A stretch of DNA of 64,000 nucleotides from Anaerolineales bacterium (GTDB taxonomy: Bacteria > Chloroflexota > Anaerolineae > Anaerolineales > UBA11579), in assembly GCA_019637675.1 (NCBI GenBank), contig JAHBVE010000001.1, forward strand, positions 558,001 through 622,000. The letters run 5' to 3'. The position numbers and the translations under genes are program-made. Shown here one piece after another: positions 8,578-17,098 of this stretch (positions are counted from its first letter, which is position 1; the number at the start of each line of letters is the position of its first letter). The notes beneath the pieces are model-generated. The model was not told the origin of the DNA and made no database searches. It was given only the letters and a program-made list of their open reading frames with translations.

Positions 8578-10899
8578 TTACTTGCTCAAACGCTGCAGAA
8601 ATTGCTGGTAGCGCTCGGGGTTGGGCGGGTTGAGCGCCAGGATGGCGCGCACCGCCACCTTTGCGCCCTCGCGGTCGCCGGCTTCCACCAGCAGCTGGCC
8701 GACGGTGTTCCAGGCCTTGATGGCATCGCCGCGCTTGCCCATCTGCTGGTAATGCTCCGCCAGGCGGCGGTAGCCCAGGATGAAGCGCGGGTTCTCGTCC
8801 ACCAGCGTAGCCAGGAAGGTGCCGGCCTCTTCGTCGCGGCCGCGGCTGTTTAGATATGAGAGATAGTTCTCGAGTTCCCCGTTGGCTTTGCCCTCCTGGC
8901 CCAGGCGCAGGTTGAGCTGCACCAGGTTCAGGCGGGCGGTCTCGTCGTCCGGCGCCAGGCTGCGGATCTGCTCGTAGACCAGCAGACCCTTGCGCCAATC
9001 CAGACGCTGCAGGTCAATATCCGCCATCTGGTGCAGCACCTGCACGTTCCAGGCCGCGTCCACCTCGGCGCCCTGCGCAAGGCGCAGGGCTTTCTCGTAG
9101 GTGTCGCGCGCCTTGTCGAGTTGCGCCAGGCGGTAGTACACATCCGCCAGCTCCAGATTCTGGCTGGCGGCTTGCTGCAGCTGGCCGTTGGCGGCCAGCT
9201 GCTCGATCAGGCGCAGGCGGGCATCCACATCCAGCGGCGAGACCGAGACAATCCGCTCGTAGGTCTGGGTGGCGCGGTCTTTGTCGCCGCGCGCGGAGTA
9301 GACCCGTGCCACGATCGCCAGCTTTTCGGTGGCTTGCTGTGGGCGGTCGCTGAGCAGCAACAGCTCGGCCATGTGGACGTGCAGGGGCAGGTAGCTGGGC
9401 GAGAATTCGAGCGCGCCGTAGGCTTCTTCCATGGCAGCGCGCAGGTGGCCCTGGCGTGAGATCTGGTTGATGCGCCCCAGCGCATCAACCAGGCGGGCGC
9501 TGTTGGCGTGCGTCAGGATCTCGGCCACCGGCGTGGCAGCCGAGGAGCCGGGCTTGATCGGCAACTGGCCGCGGGCCTCGTTCACGCCGGTGCGCCAGTT
9601 GGGGCGCATTAGCAGATAGCGAATGTTGTCAGACAGCAGGGCGGTGGCCTGGGCGTCTTCGTTGGCGGCCGCCTTTTGGATCAGCGGCTGGTAGGCCGCC
9701 CGCAAGGCAGGCGCCTTCTCCGGGTCCACCACGGCGCTGTCGGCCAGCGCCAGCGCCTGCAGATACTCCAGCACCGCGTCGTGGGTCTTGCCCTGCTCGC
9801 GCAGGTAGTTGGCGATCAGCAGCCGGCAGGCCAGCGCGTAGTCCGGGTGTTCCACGGCGCGCTGGAAGCTGCGCTGGGCGCTCTCGGCGCGGCCGAGCTT
9901 GTCCAGCAAAATGCCGAGGTTGAAATGCGCGGCGGGATGGTCCAGCCCGGCGTCAATCGCGCCCTTCAATTCGTCGGCGGTCTCTTTGTCGTGCTTGCGG
10001 GTTTCGTGCTCGATGGCCTTCGAGAGGTGGCGTACGATGGCGCGCTCGTCAAAGCCGCGCGCCATCACACTGCGCGCCAGGTCTTGCAGTGCGCCTTTGC
10101 GTTTTTCGGGCTCCAGCGGCGTCAGATCGAACAGCATGGCGGCCAGCGCCTGCAGTGAGCGCTGGGTGGCTTCCTCGATCGGGTCGGGGCCGTCTTCGAA
10201 GCTGTGCAGGGCCGCCTGGAAGGCGGCCGGGCGCGGGCTGCCGGCGGGCAGGCGCAGCGGGCCAGTGGCCGAACCCATGCGCAGCGGCTTGGGCAGGGTC
10301 TTGAAGGCTTTGAGCATGGCCACCGCGTCCTGAGCGTCCTTGCTCTTGGGGTTCAAGCGCAGGGCATGCTCGCCCGAGGCGCGGGCGTCTTCGATCTGGC
10401 CGGCGTGCTGCTGCAGGGCGGCCATGGCGATATATTCGGTGATGGCTTGCGGTGTGCGCCCCAGGCGCTCGTACACCAGCGCCAGGCGGCTGTGCGCGTC
10501 GATGTTCTCCGGCTCCAGGCGCACGACGCGGGTCCAGTTGTTGATGGCTTTGTCGGCATCCCGCAGGCTGAGGTACAGCTCGGCGGCCCGCATGGAGAAC
10601 TGGATGGCTTCTTCCTTGCGGCCGGTGGTCTTGAAGATATCGGCCATCTTTTCGATGGGCAGGGGGTCTTCGGGCGCCAGGCGGGATGCCCGGCGGTACA
10701 GCTCCAGCGCCTGTTCCAGGTTGCCCAGCTCATAGTGGGCCAGCGCCAGGCTGTTGAGGCAGGGCGGGTTGTCAGGGAATTCCTGCAGGGCGCGGGCATA
10801 GTGCTCCACGGCCTCCTGCCAGCGGCCCTCCCAGGCGGCGGAGTGCCCCTGGTTCATGGAAAGGCGAAAGACGTCTTCGTTACCGAGCGGGGAAACCAT
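8578..10899 (-). CDS. Large tetratricopeptide-repeat (TPR) protein
   Basis: 773 residues made almost wholly of TPR-like helix pairs. Clear units include AAWEGRWQEAVEHYARAL, LALAHYELGNLEQALELYRR and LALVYERLGRTPQAITEY near the N-terminus, LGRAESAQRSFQRAVEH in the middle, and LAEHYQQMGKRGDAIKAW near the C-terminus. There is no signal peptide or membrane helix, so it should be a cytoplasmic scaffold. Two repeat blocks (about 15-200 and 470-770) flank a less regular helical region. It stands alone: an LCP gene lies upstream on the same strand but is separated by a terminator. Partners are unknown. Its -10 candidate TAGACT lies about 15 bases upstream of the ATG. Confidence 0.85.
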   Translation of the reverse strand: MVSPLGNEDVFRLSMNQGHSAAWEGRWQEAVEHYARALQEFPDNPPCLNSLALAHYELGNLEQALELYRRASRLAPEDPLPIEKMADIFKTTGRKEEAIQFSMRAAELYLSLRDADKAINNWTRVVRLEPENIDAHSRLALVYERLGRTPQAITEYIAMAALQQHAGQIEDARASGEHALRLNPKSKDAQDAVAMLKAFKTLPKPLRMGSATGPLRLPAGSPRPAAFQAALHSFEDGPDPIEEATQRSLQALAAMLFDLTPLEPEKRKGALQDLARSVMARGFDERAIVRHLSKAIEHETRKHDKETADELKGAIDAGLDHPAAHFNLGILLDKLGRAESAQRSFQRAVEHPDYALACRLLIANYLREQGKTHDAVLEYLQALALADSAVVDPEKAPALRAAYQPLIQKAAANEDAQATALLSDNIRYLLMRPNWRTGVNEARGQLPIKPGSSAATPVAEILTHANSARLVDALGRINQISRQGHLRAAMEEAYGALEFSPSYLPLHVHMAELLLLSDRPQQATEKLAIVARVYSARGDKDRATQTYERIVSVSPLDVDARLRLIEQLAANGQLQQAASQNLELADVYYRLAQLDKARDTYEKALRLAQGAEVDAAWNVQVLHQMADIDLQRLDWRKGLLVYEQIRSLAPDDETARLNLVQLNLRLGQEGKANGELENYLSYLNSRGRDEEAGTFLATLVDENPRFILGYRRLAEHYQQMGKRGDAIKAWNTVGQLLVEAGDREGAKVAVRAILALNPPNPERYQQFLQRLSK

Positions 10900-10953
10900 A
10901 GGTGTATTGCAAAAAGTCTAGCACAATCTATGCCAGCTTGTTACTGGCACAAA

Positions 10954-10982
10954 AAAAAGCGGCGCCATGTGCGCCGCTTTTT
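10954..10982 (-). terminator. Intrinsic terminator of the LCP gene
   Basis: The stem AAAAAGCGGCGC (10954-10965) pairs with GCGCCGCTTTTT (10971-10982) around a five-base loop. On the minus strand it follows the LCP stop codon directly and ends in a T-run. Confidence 0.9.
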
Positions 10983-10983
10983 C

Positions 10984-12381
10984 TTACTGGCTTGGGGGAG
11001 TCCACTCCGGGCCGATGATGACCTCAACGTCCACTTGGCTGTTGGGGTCATAGCGGCTGTAGATATTGCCGGGGGTCACGCGCATTAGTTCCACCAGGTA
11101 CTGCAGCGTGTACGGGTTGCCCGTATAGTCGATCAGGGTGGTGGCGCCAACCTGGTTGGCGTTGCCCGTGCTGACCACGTTGAAGCCCTGGGCCAGCAAG
11201 TAAGCCCGTGTGGTGTCGGCCAGGCCGCCGATGCCGGAGCCGTTGTTGACCACAATGCTGGCCGCCTCGGCCTGCATGTTGGCCTGGGAGCCGCTGTTGA
11301 TGGCGACGACGCTGCGGGCCGCGCTGGTGTTGAACAGGGTGTCACGCAGCGTGCGGATGTTCTCGGTGATCGGCTTAAGGATCGACAACCCGTCCGGCGA
11401 GGTGCCCAGGGTCACATAATCCGGCGGAGCGATGACGGCTTGGGTGATCTCGCTAGGGTCGATGTTGCGCAGGGTCCAGCCCAGCGAGAACATCTCGTCC
11501 AGGGTCATGTTGGTGTTCACGCCACTGGAGAGGTCTTGATAGATCTCAAAGCCGCGTGAGATCAGCAGGTTGCGCACATCATTGCGCATCAGCTGCTGGC
11601 GGATGGCCAGGATCACTTCCTGCTGGCGGCGGGCGCGGTCAAAGTCGCCGTCTTCACTGTGGCGGGCACGCGCATACGCCAGGGCGTAGTTGCCCGGCAG
11701 CACCTGGCGGCCGCGTTCGATGCGCACCGGATACTCCTCACCGATCAACTGCACATCGATGCTGTTCTTGATGTCCATCTTGACGCCGCCGATCAGATCG
11801 ATGAAACGCTCGAAGGCGTTGAAATCGATCTGGCCGTAGTAGTTGATCTTGATGCCGAGGAATTGCTCCACGGTCTTGACCGCCAGGCCCGGGCCGCCGC
11901 CGGGCAGGCGGGCGCCTTCACCCAGCTGGTAGGCGGCGTTGATCTTGTTGTGCCCAAAGCCGGGCACATCCACCCACAGGTCACGCGGGATGGACAGCAT
12001 GCCGGCCGTGCCGGTCACGGGGTCGTAGGTGAAGATGATCATCGAGTCGGTGCGCGGCGGGCCGTCGCCAGACGCCCAGTCACGCGCATCCAGGCCCATG
12101 AGCAGAATGTTGACGCGCGAGGTGCCGTCCCATTCCTCCAGGGTCGCCGTCAGGTTCTGGGCCACCGCCGGTGGGCCGCTCTCGGGCTGCTCGTTGGATT
12201 GCAGCAAGGCCAGACCCGGCAGACTGAATGAGGTCGTGCTTACAATGAACTGGCGCATCAGGCTGAAGGCGGCAACCGCGCTGGCCAGGGTGGCCAGCAC
12301 GAACGCCACCGCCAGGCCCTTTTGCACGCGGCTCAGGGAGCTGAAGCTCTCGGCAAGTCGTTTAAAGAGTGGTTTTTTCAT
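10984..12381 (-). CDS. LytR-CpsA-Psr (LCP) family protein with LytR C-terminal domain
   Basis: 465 residues. A cytoplasmic N-terminus, one membrane anchor (about 22-45) and an extracellular LCP catalytic domain (about 90-280) are visible. The LCP core shows VNILLMGLDARDW, RTDSMIIFTYDP, SIPRDLWVDVPGFGHNKINAAY and the Arg-rich ALAYARARHSEDGDFDRARRQQ. Residues about 365-460 form a LytR_C domain (ASIVVNNGSGIGGLADTTRAYL). LCP enzymes ligate undecaprenyl-linked glycopolymers to peptidoglycan or protein on the outer membrane face. A paralogue of equal length lies at 54337-55734. A TATAAT box (12402-12407, minus) starts about 20 bases before the ATG. Confidence 0.93.
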   Translation of the reverse strand: MKKPLFKRLAESFSSLSRVQKGLAVAFVLATLASAVAAFSLMRQFIVSTTSFSLPGLALLQSNEQPESGPPAVAQNLTATLEEWDGTSRVNILLMGLDARDWASGDGPPRTDSMIIFTYDPVTGTAGMLSIPRDLWVDVPGFGHNKINAAYQLGEGARLPGGGPGLAVKTVEQFLGIKINYYGQIDFNAFERFIDLIGGVKMDIKNSIDVQLIGEEYPVRIERGRQVLPGNYALAYARARHSEDGDFDRARRQQEVILAIRQQLMRNDVRNLLISRGFEIYQDLSSGVNTNMTLDEMFSLGWTLRNIDPSEITQAVIAPPDYVTLGTSPDGLSILKPITENIRTLRDTLFNTSAARSVVAINSGSQANMQAEAASIVVNNGSGIGGLADTTRAYLLAQGFNVVSTGNANQVGATTLIDYTGNPYTLQYLVELMRVTPGNIYSRYDPNSQVDVEVIIGPEWTPPSQ

Positions 12382-12401
12382 AGTTTTAGCAACGAGGACG
12401 G

Positions 12402-12501
12402 ATTATAGCATTTGGCCTTTTTAGCCGCATGAAAGCAGGGTTAGCCGCATTTTGGCCACATTTTGGGATGCAACTACAGTGCCAAAAGGGCAGGACTATA
12501 A
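12402..12501. promoter_or_regulatory. Divergent promoters between LCP and cinA-nadD genes
   Basis: TATAAT occurs on the minus strand at 12407-12402 (LCP side) and on the plus strand at 12496-12501 (CinA-NadD side, 10 bases before its ATG). Between them TTAGCCGCAT occurs twice, at 12421-12430 and 12441-12450, 20 bases apart, a spacing that suits a repeated regulator site. Consensus -35 boxes are not evident. Confidence 0.55.
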
Positions 12502-12511
12502 TGTGGGCGCA

Positions 12512-13645
12512 ATGAAGCCCCCATCCCAGGCAATTGAAGCGTTGTTCGCCAGCGGCAGCCTGGCCGCCCTGGCGGTCACTGGCGCCGGCTCGCAGGCCGT
12601 GCAGTGGCTGCTCGGCGTCGGCGGCGCCTCGGCTTTCGTGCTCGAGGCGTTGGTGCCGTATGCCTCCAAATCCCTGCAAGACTATGTGGGCTTCTGGCCG
12701 CAGAAGTTCGTCAACCCCAACACAGCCCAGGCTATGGCCGCCGCGGCCTACACCCGGGCGCTGGCTGCCCAGCCGCAGCCCACGCCGGCGATCGGGCTGG
12801 GCTGCACCGCCACCATCGCCACCAACTACGCCAAGCGCGGTGAGCACGGCGCGGTGGTGAGCACGCATACCGCTGAGGCCGTGCGCACCTACATCCTTAA
12901 CATTCAGAAGGGGCTGCGCCAGCGCGAGGGCGAGGAGCAGCTGGTGAGCATGCTGATCCTGAACGCGCTGCTGGAGGCGGCCGGGCAGCCGCGGCTGCCG
13001 CTGCCGCTGGCCGACGGCGACGAACTGCACGAGGAGCAGCAGCCGGCCAGCCAGCCGCTGGACGCCCTGATGGCCGGCAAGGCCGGCAACGTGCTGGTGT
13101 ATACACCCGCCGCCTATGTGCAGGATGTACCGTTCAGCGGGGCGATCCTCTCCGGCTCGTTCAACCCGATCCATGAGGGCCATTTGCTGCTGGCGCAGAC
13201 GGCCCAGCGCAAGCTCAACCGCCAGTTCGCCTTCGAGCTCTCGCTCGACAATGTGGAGAAGCCCAGCCTGAGCCGCGCCACGGTGGAGGAACGTCTGACC
13301 CAGCCGCGCCTGCACGGGCAGCGCGTCCTGCTCAGCCGTGCCCCGCTGTTCCGCGACAAGGCGGCCCTATACCCCAACAGCGTCTTCGTGGTGGGCTACG
13401 ACACCGCCCGCCGTTTGGTAGACCCCAAGTACACCGGCGGCGAGGCCGCCATGCTGGAAGCCTATGACTTCATCCGTGCCCAGGGCTGCAGCTTCCTGGT
13501 GGCTGGCCGCAAGGTGGATGGCCGTTACTCCACCCTGGCTGACCTGGCCTTGCCCCCCAGCATTCAAGACCTGTTCGCCGCCCTGAGCGAAGATGAATTC
13601 AGGCTTGACCTGTCTTCCACCCAGATCCGCAATCAGAAGAACTAA
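12512..13645 (+). CDS. CinA/PncC-like domain fused to NadD-like nucleotidyltransferase
   Basis: 377 residues from ATG 12512. Residues 1-160 resemble the CinA C-terminal (nicotinamide-nucleotide amidase, PncC) fold: VTGAGSQAVQWLLG, a YASKSLQDYVG segment, AMAAAAYTRAL and IGLGCTATIATNYAKRG. Residues 210-377 are a Rossmann nucleotidyltransferase with GSFNPIHEGH (HxGH-type at 221-224) and SSTQIR near 368, the signature of NadD/CoaD enzymes. The combination suggests NMN deamidation followed by adenylylation of nicotinate mononucleotide in one chain, part of NAD salvage. This is inference. Alternative: an inactive CinA domain regulating another adenylyl- or cytidylyltransferase. I reject an in-frame ATG at 12452 because TATAAT lies between it and the chosen start. 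Confidence 0.75.
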   Translation: MKPPSQAIEALFASGSLAALAVTGAGSQAVQWLLGVGGASAFVLEALVPYASKSLQDYVGFWPQKFVNPNTAQAMAAAAYTRALAAQPQPTPAIGLGCTATIATNYAKRGEHGAVVSTHTAEAVRTYILNIQKGLRQREGEEQLVSMLILNALLEAAGQPRLPLPLADGDELHEEQQPASQPLDALMAGKAGNVLVYTPAAYVQDVPFSGAILSGSFNPIHEGHLLLAQTAQRKLNRQFAFELSLDNVEKPSLSRATVEERLTQPRLHGQRVLLSRAPLFRDKAALYPNSVFVVGYDTARRLVDPKYTGGEAAMLEAYDFIRAQGCSFLVAGRKVDGRYSTLADLALPPSIQDLFAALSEDEFRLDLSSTQIRNQKN

Positions 13646-13649
13646 CTCC

Positions 13650-14123
13650 ATGCCAACACCCTTGCCACGCGCCACCTTTCGGCTGCTGCCCGCCGGCCTG
13701 CGCGACATCAGCGCCGTCCGTGACCTCGAGCAGCTCAGCTTCCCGCTGGATGCCTGGCCGCTGATCGAGATGATCGGCGTGCTGAGCTTGCCCAACGTGC
13801 TGCGCTGGAAGGCGGTCGAAGGCGAGCGCGAGGAACTGGTGGGCTTCATCGCCGTGGATGTGCGCCGTCGCCAGAACATTGCCTGGATCGCCACCGTGGC
13901 TGTGCACCCCGAGCGCCGCGGCCAGGGCATCGGCGATGCCCTGATGGCCGAGGCCGAGACGGGCGTGGATGTGCCGCGCATGCGCCTCTCCACCCGCATG
14001 AGCAACGAAGTCGCCATCGCCCTCTATGAGAAACGCGGTTACCAGCGCGTGGACGTGTGGCCGCGCTACTATGCCGGCGGCGAAGATGCGCTGGTGATGG
14101 AAAAGTGGCTGTACCACGAATAA
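13650..14123 (+). CDS. GNAT-family N-acetyltransferase (RimI-like)
   Basis: 157 residues starting 4 bases after the preceding stop, so co-transcribed with the CinA-NadD gene. The GNAT core is clear: beta-4 IAWIATVAVHPERRGQGIGDALM contains the acetyl-CoA pyrophosphate loop RRGQGIG, and the later VAIALYEKRGYQRV segment is typical of RimI-type enzymes. An early HxFP-like motif (EQLSFPLDAW) also fits RimI, which acetylates ribosomal protein S18. The exact substrate is uncertain. A strong terminator starts at the stop codon. Confidence 0.85.
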   Translation: MPTPLPRATFRLLPAGLRDISAVRDLEQLSFPLDAWPLIEMIGVLSLPNVLRWKAVEGEREELVGFIAVDVRRRQNIAWIATVAVHPERRGQGIGDALMAEAETGVDVPRMRLSTRMSNEVAIALYEKRGYQRVDVWPRYYAGGEDALVMEKWLYHE

Positions 14124-14150
14124 AAAATCCGCACGAAGTGCGGATTTTTT
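14122..14150. terminator. Bidirectional intrinsic terminator
   Basis: AAAAAATCCGCAC (14122-14134) pairs perfectly with GTGCGGATTTTTT (14138-14150) around a GAA loop. It lies between two convergent genes and has T-runs on both strands. Confidence 0.92.
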
Positions 14151-14155
14151 GTTTC

Positions 14156-14947
14156 TTATCGTCTTTTTGCCTTGGCTTTTGCTTTTGACTTCACTTTTGC
14201 CTTGGCTTTCGGTTTCGCTTTGGCCTTTGCTTTGGTCACTGGCTTCTTGGCCGCCGGCTTTTTAGCCGCCGCCTTCTTGGCCGGTTTTGCCTTGGCCTTG
14301 CTCTTGGCGGCTGGTTTGGCGCCGCCCGGCGCCTTGCTCACCAGCAGCTTGGTCTGCTGGATCTTCTTGTCTGACAGATCCCAGGTCTTGACTTCCCTGT
14401 TCACCAGGGTCTTGTGCTTCTTGGCGATGTCACGCAGGGCCGCGCCGATCGAGCGGCGCACATATTCGCTCTCGTCGGCGCGCAGGCCGCGCAACAGGTT
14501 GACCGCCGCTTCCGGGTTGGTCTTGAAGTAGGGGCGGGCGGTCCATACCCGCAGGCCCTCGGTCACCGCCCGGCGCACGCTGGGATTGTCATCCCCCAGC
14601 CAGTCCTTGATGAGCGGCAGGCTCTCCTGGTAGCCGGCCTTGGCGCAGATGATGTCCACGGTCTGGGCCAGGGCTTCCTGCACACGGTAATCAGGGTCAC
14701 GGCTCACCCGCTGGCGCAGCAGCTTGAGCGTCTCGGGCATCTCGCCCGCCAGGTGGCCCAGCAGGTAGGTGGCCAGCATGCGCGCCTGGTACACCGGCGA
14801 TTCGAGCAGGTCTTTGGCCAGATCCAGCGCTTTGAGCGGCGACTCTTTCTTGATGGTCTGCTCAGCCAGGCGCTGCAACTGCGGGTAGCTCACGCTGGCC
14901 TTGGAGATCTTTTGGATCAGGGCGTCTAGTTTTGTTTTGGCAACCAT
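14156..14947 (-). CDS. HEAT-like (AlkD-related) protein with histone H1-like basic tail
   Basis: 263 residues. Residues 1-200 are helical HEAT-like repeats resembling the DNA alkylation repair (AlkD) fold: ARMLATYLLGHLAGEMPETLKLL, DPDYRVQEALAQTVDII, NPSVRRAVTEGLRVWTARPYF and SEYVRRSIGAALRDIAKKH. Residues about 208-263 are almost only Lys, Ala and Pro, like bacterial histone-H1 tails that bind DNA without sequence specificity. A role at DNA is likely, either base-excision repair of alkylated bases or chromatin binding. I cannot confirm the AlkD catalytic Asp. The codon-repetitive tail may vary in length between strains. Confidence 0.72.
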   Translation of the reverse strand: MVAKTKLDALIQKISKASVSYPQLQRLAEQTIKKESPLKALDLAKDLLESPVYQARMLATYLLGHLAGEMPETLKLLRQRVSRDPDYRVQEALAQTVDIICAKAGYQESLPLIKDWLGDDNPSVRRAVTEGLRVWTARPYFKTNPEAAVNLLRGLRADESEYVRRSIGAALRDIAKKHKTLVNREVKTWDLSDKKIQQTKLLVSKAPGGAKPAAKSKAKAKPAKKAAAKKPAAKKPVTKAKAKAKPKAKAKVKSKAKAKAKRR

Positions 14948-14968
14948 AAGCGTCTCTCTCTTTTATAC

Positions 14969-14997
14969 AAGTGGCGCAGCCTTAGGCTGCGCCACTT
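14969..14997. repeat. Perfect 13-bp stem hairpin between ilvE and the HEAT gene
   Basis: AAGTGGCGCAGCC (14969-14981) pairs with its complement (14985-14997) around TTA. It follows ilvE on the minus strand but lacks a good T-run, so it may be a weak terminator or a processing hairpin. Confidence 0.7.
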
Positions 14998-15037
14998 CGC
15001 ATACTTTCATACTGTACTGGTCAGCGCACCGCGCCGC

Positions 15038-15976
15038 TCACGATTTCACCACCAGCTTTTCATACACGGGGTAATTCCAGTGGCGGAACTCCGGCAGGCG
15101 CCCGCGCACGGCATCGTCGTACAACTGGCGCAGGCGGCTGGCGACCGGGCCCATCACCCCGTCGCCCACCTTGCGGTGGTCGACCTTGGTGATGGCCGTC
15201 ACCTGAGCGGCCGTGCCGGTCATGAACATTTCGTCGGCCAGGAAGACCTCGGTGCGGTCGATCGAGCGCTCGATCACCGTATAGCCTTCGTGGCGGGCCA
15301 GCTCAATGATCGAGCGGCGCGTGATGCCTTCCAGGATGTTGTCGGTGATCGGCGGGGTGTACACCACGCCGTCGCGCACCATGAAGATATTCTCGGCGCT
15401 GCCCTCGGAGATGTGCCCGTCCGCCGTCAGCACGATGGCTTCGTCGAAGCCGGCCCGCACCGCATCGGTCTTGATGAAGGCGGTGTTGACGTACGCGCCG
15501 GCGATCTTGCCGCGGGCCGGGATCATGTTGTCGTCCAGGCGACGCCAGGAGGAAAAGGTGACGTGCGCGCCGGTGTCGTTGGCCACGTACTTGCTGAACG
15601 GCACAGAGAACAGGGTCACTTCGGTCTGCAGGTCGTGCAGTTTTACGCCAATGATCTCGTCGGCAAAATAGGCCATCGGGCGCAGGTACACATCCTGGCG
15701 GTGGCCTTCCATCTGCAGCAGCTCCACCATGCGCTCCATCAGCTCATCCTGCCCGACGGGGATGTCCATCACCATCAGCTTGGCCGAGTTGTACAGGCGC
15801 TTCAAGTGGTCGTGCGGACGGAAGATGAACAGCTCTTCTTCCGCATCATTCCAATAGCCGCGCACCCCGCCGAAAATGGCCGTGCCATAGTTCAGCGCAT
15901 GAGTCATTACACCGATCTTGGCTTCGGAATAGGGAACGATCTTGCCTTGAAAATAAGCGTAGTTGGGAACTGCCAC
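15038..15976 (-). CDS. ilvE: Branched-chain amino acid aminotransferase
   Basis: 312 residues, the normal IlvE length. It is a class IV PLP fold: GVMTHALNYGTAIFGGVRGYW near the N-terminus, the PLP lysine in RGKIAGAYVNTAF (Lys157 from the chosen start), EGSAENIFMV and GITRRSIIELA in the cofactor site, and MTGTAAQVTAI near the end. It interconverts Leu, Ile and Val with their 2-oxo acids using 2-oxoglutarate. I choose the GTG at 15976 because GGAGGT (15981-15986) sits 4 bases upstream. A GTG at 15982 overlaps that ribosome site. No other branched-chain gene is nearby. Confidence 0.95.
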   Translation of the reverse strand: MAVPNYAYFQGKIVPYSEAKIGVMTHALNYGTAIFGGVRGYWNDAEEELFIFRPHDHLKRLYNSAKLMVMDIPVGQDELMERMVELLQMEGHRQDVYLRPMAYFADEIIGVKLHDLQTEVTLFSVPFSKYVANDTGAHVTFSSWRRLDDNMIPARGKIAGAYVNTAFIKTDAVRAGFDEAIVLTADGHISEGSAENIFMVRDGVVYTPPITDNILEGITRRSIIELARHEGYTVIERSIDRTEVFLADEMFMTGTAAQVTAITKVDHRKVGDGVMGPVASRLRQLYDDAVRGRLPEFRHWNYPVYEKLVVKS

Positions 15977-16035
15977 AGACACCTCCAGCTGGTTTCAGAC
16001 CCTAAGGCCTGGCGGTTTTTGGCCCCACGATCGGC

Positions 16036-16041
16036 ATTATA
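16036..16041 (-). promoter_or_regulatory. ilvE -10 box
   Basis: TATAAT on the minus strand about 60 bases before the ilvE start. The leader between them is too short for a leader-peptide attenuator and I see none. No clear -35 box. Confidence 0.5.
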
Positions 16042-16198
16042 CCGCAAAGGCGTTTCCCAGCCTAATCGGGCGTTTCCTGCGGTTATGGCGGGGGTTATAG
16101 CGCCTGCAGGCTTAAAAGCCAGGGTTGGCCCCGCCAACACGAGTAAAATCAGGCCCTGAGACGGGCTAACCCGCCGAATTCACCCGAGGAGACGCCCC

Positions 16199-17098
16199 AT
16201 GAAGCGTGCAGTAAGCATCAGTATCGGTTCTTCCAAGCGAGATAAAGCCGTAGAAGTGAAGCTGTTGGGCGAAACCGTGCGCATCGAGCGCATCGGTACC
16301 AATGGCGATATGGAGAAGGCCGCCGAGCTGTTCAAGGAACTGGACGGCAAGGTGGATGCCTTTGGCCTGGGCGGGGCCGACCTTGGCCTGCTGGTGGACA
16401 AGAAGTTCTACCCCCTGCACTCCGTCAAGCCCATCGTGCGCCATGTAAAGCAGACCCCGCTGGTGGACGGCGAGGGCCTCAAGAACACGCTGGAGAACCG
16501 CGCCGTGGGCTTTTTGCACGCCAAGAGCGGCGGCTACATCAAAGACAAGCGCGCTTTCATCACCATCGGCACCGACCGCTGGGGCATGACCAGCTCCTTC
16601 CTGCAGGCCGGGTATGACTGCGTATTTGGCGACTTCATGTTCGCCCTCGACATCCCCATCGCCATCCGCTCGGAGCAGGGGCTCAAGACCATGGCTGCCC
16701 TGGTGACCCCGGTCGCCACCCGCCTGCCGTTCAAGTGGCTGTATCCCACCGGTGAGAAGCAGGATCAGCGCACCCCCAAGTGGGAGCAATACTTCAACTG
16801 GGCCAGCGTGATCGCCGGTGACTTCCATTACATCAAGCGCTACATCCCCAACAGCCTGCCCGGCAAGGTCATTGTCACCAACACCACCACGCCGGACGAT
16901 GTCAAGCTGCTCAAGGACATCGGCATCAAGTATCTGGTCACCACCACGCCGGTGTTCGATGGGCGCTCCTTCGGCACCAACATGCTCGAAGCGGCGCTGA
17001 TCGCCGCGGCCGGCAAGGGCCGCAAGCTGACCCACGCCGAACTGAACCAGATGATCGATGAGCTCAAACTTGAACCGCAGATCCAGGAGCTAAATTGA
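16199..17098 (+). CDS. Conserved protein of unknown function (often labelled quinate 5-dehydrogenase)
   Basis: 299 residues with GAGGAG before the ATG. It begins MKRAVSISIGSSKRDKAVEV, followed by VDAFGLGGADLGLLV and IVRHVKQTPLVDGEGLKNTLE. The second half has Rossmann-like strands (GKVIVTNTTTPDDVKLLKDIG, KYLVTTTPVFDGRSFGTNMLEA). From memory, relatives in Chloroflexota and Firmicutes carry the name quinate 5-dehydrogenase, but I see no convincing shikimate/quinate dehydrogenase motif, so I do not adopt it. It overlaps the next gene (a nucleotidyltransferase) by TTGA, and a PAP2 phosphatase follows, implying a shared pathway. Confidence 0.6.
   Translation: MKRAVSISIGSSKRDKAVEVKLLGETVRIERIGTNGDMEKAAELFKELDGKVDAFGLGGADLGLLVDKKFYPLHSVKPIVRHVKQTPLVDGEGLKNTLENRAVGFLHAKSGGYIKDKRAFITIGTDRWGMTSSFLQAGYDCVFGDFMFALDIPIAIRSEQGLKTMAALVTPVATRLPFKWLYPTGEKQDQRTPKWEQYFNWASVIAGDFHYIKRYIPNSLPGKVIVTNTTTPDDVKLLKDIGIKYLVTTTPVFDGRSFGTNMLEAALIAAAGKGRKLTHAELNQMIDELKLEPQIQELN

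Noticed and set aside
15080..16159. Long plus-strand open frame opposite ilvE
   Set aside because: It is antisense to a clear IlvE and has a His/Val/Arg-rich composition typical of the opposite strand of a high-GC gene. No motif.
16199..17098. Quinate 5-dehydrogenase function
   Set aside because: Only a common database-style label recalled for relatives; no shikimate/quinate dehydrogenase motifs were seen.
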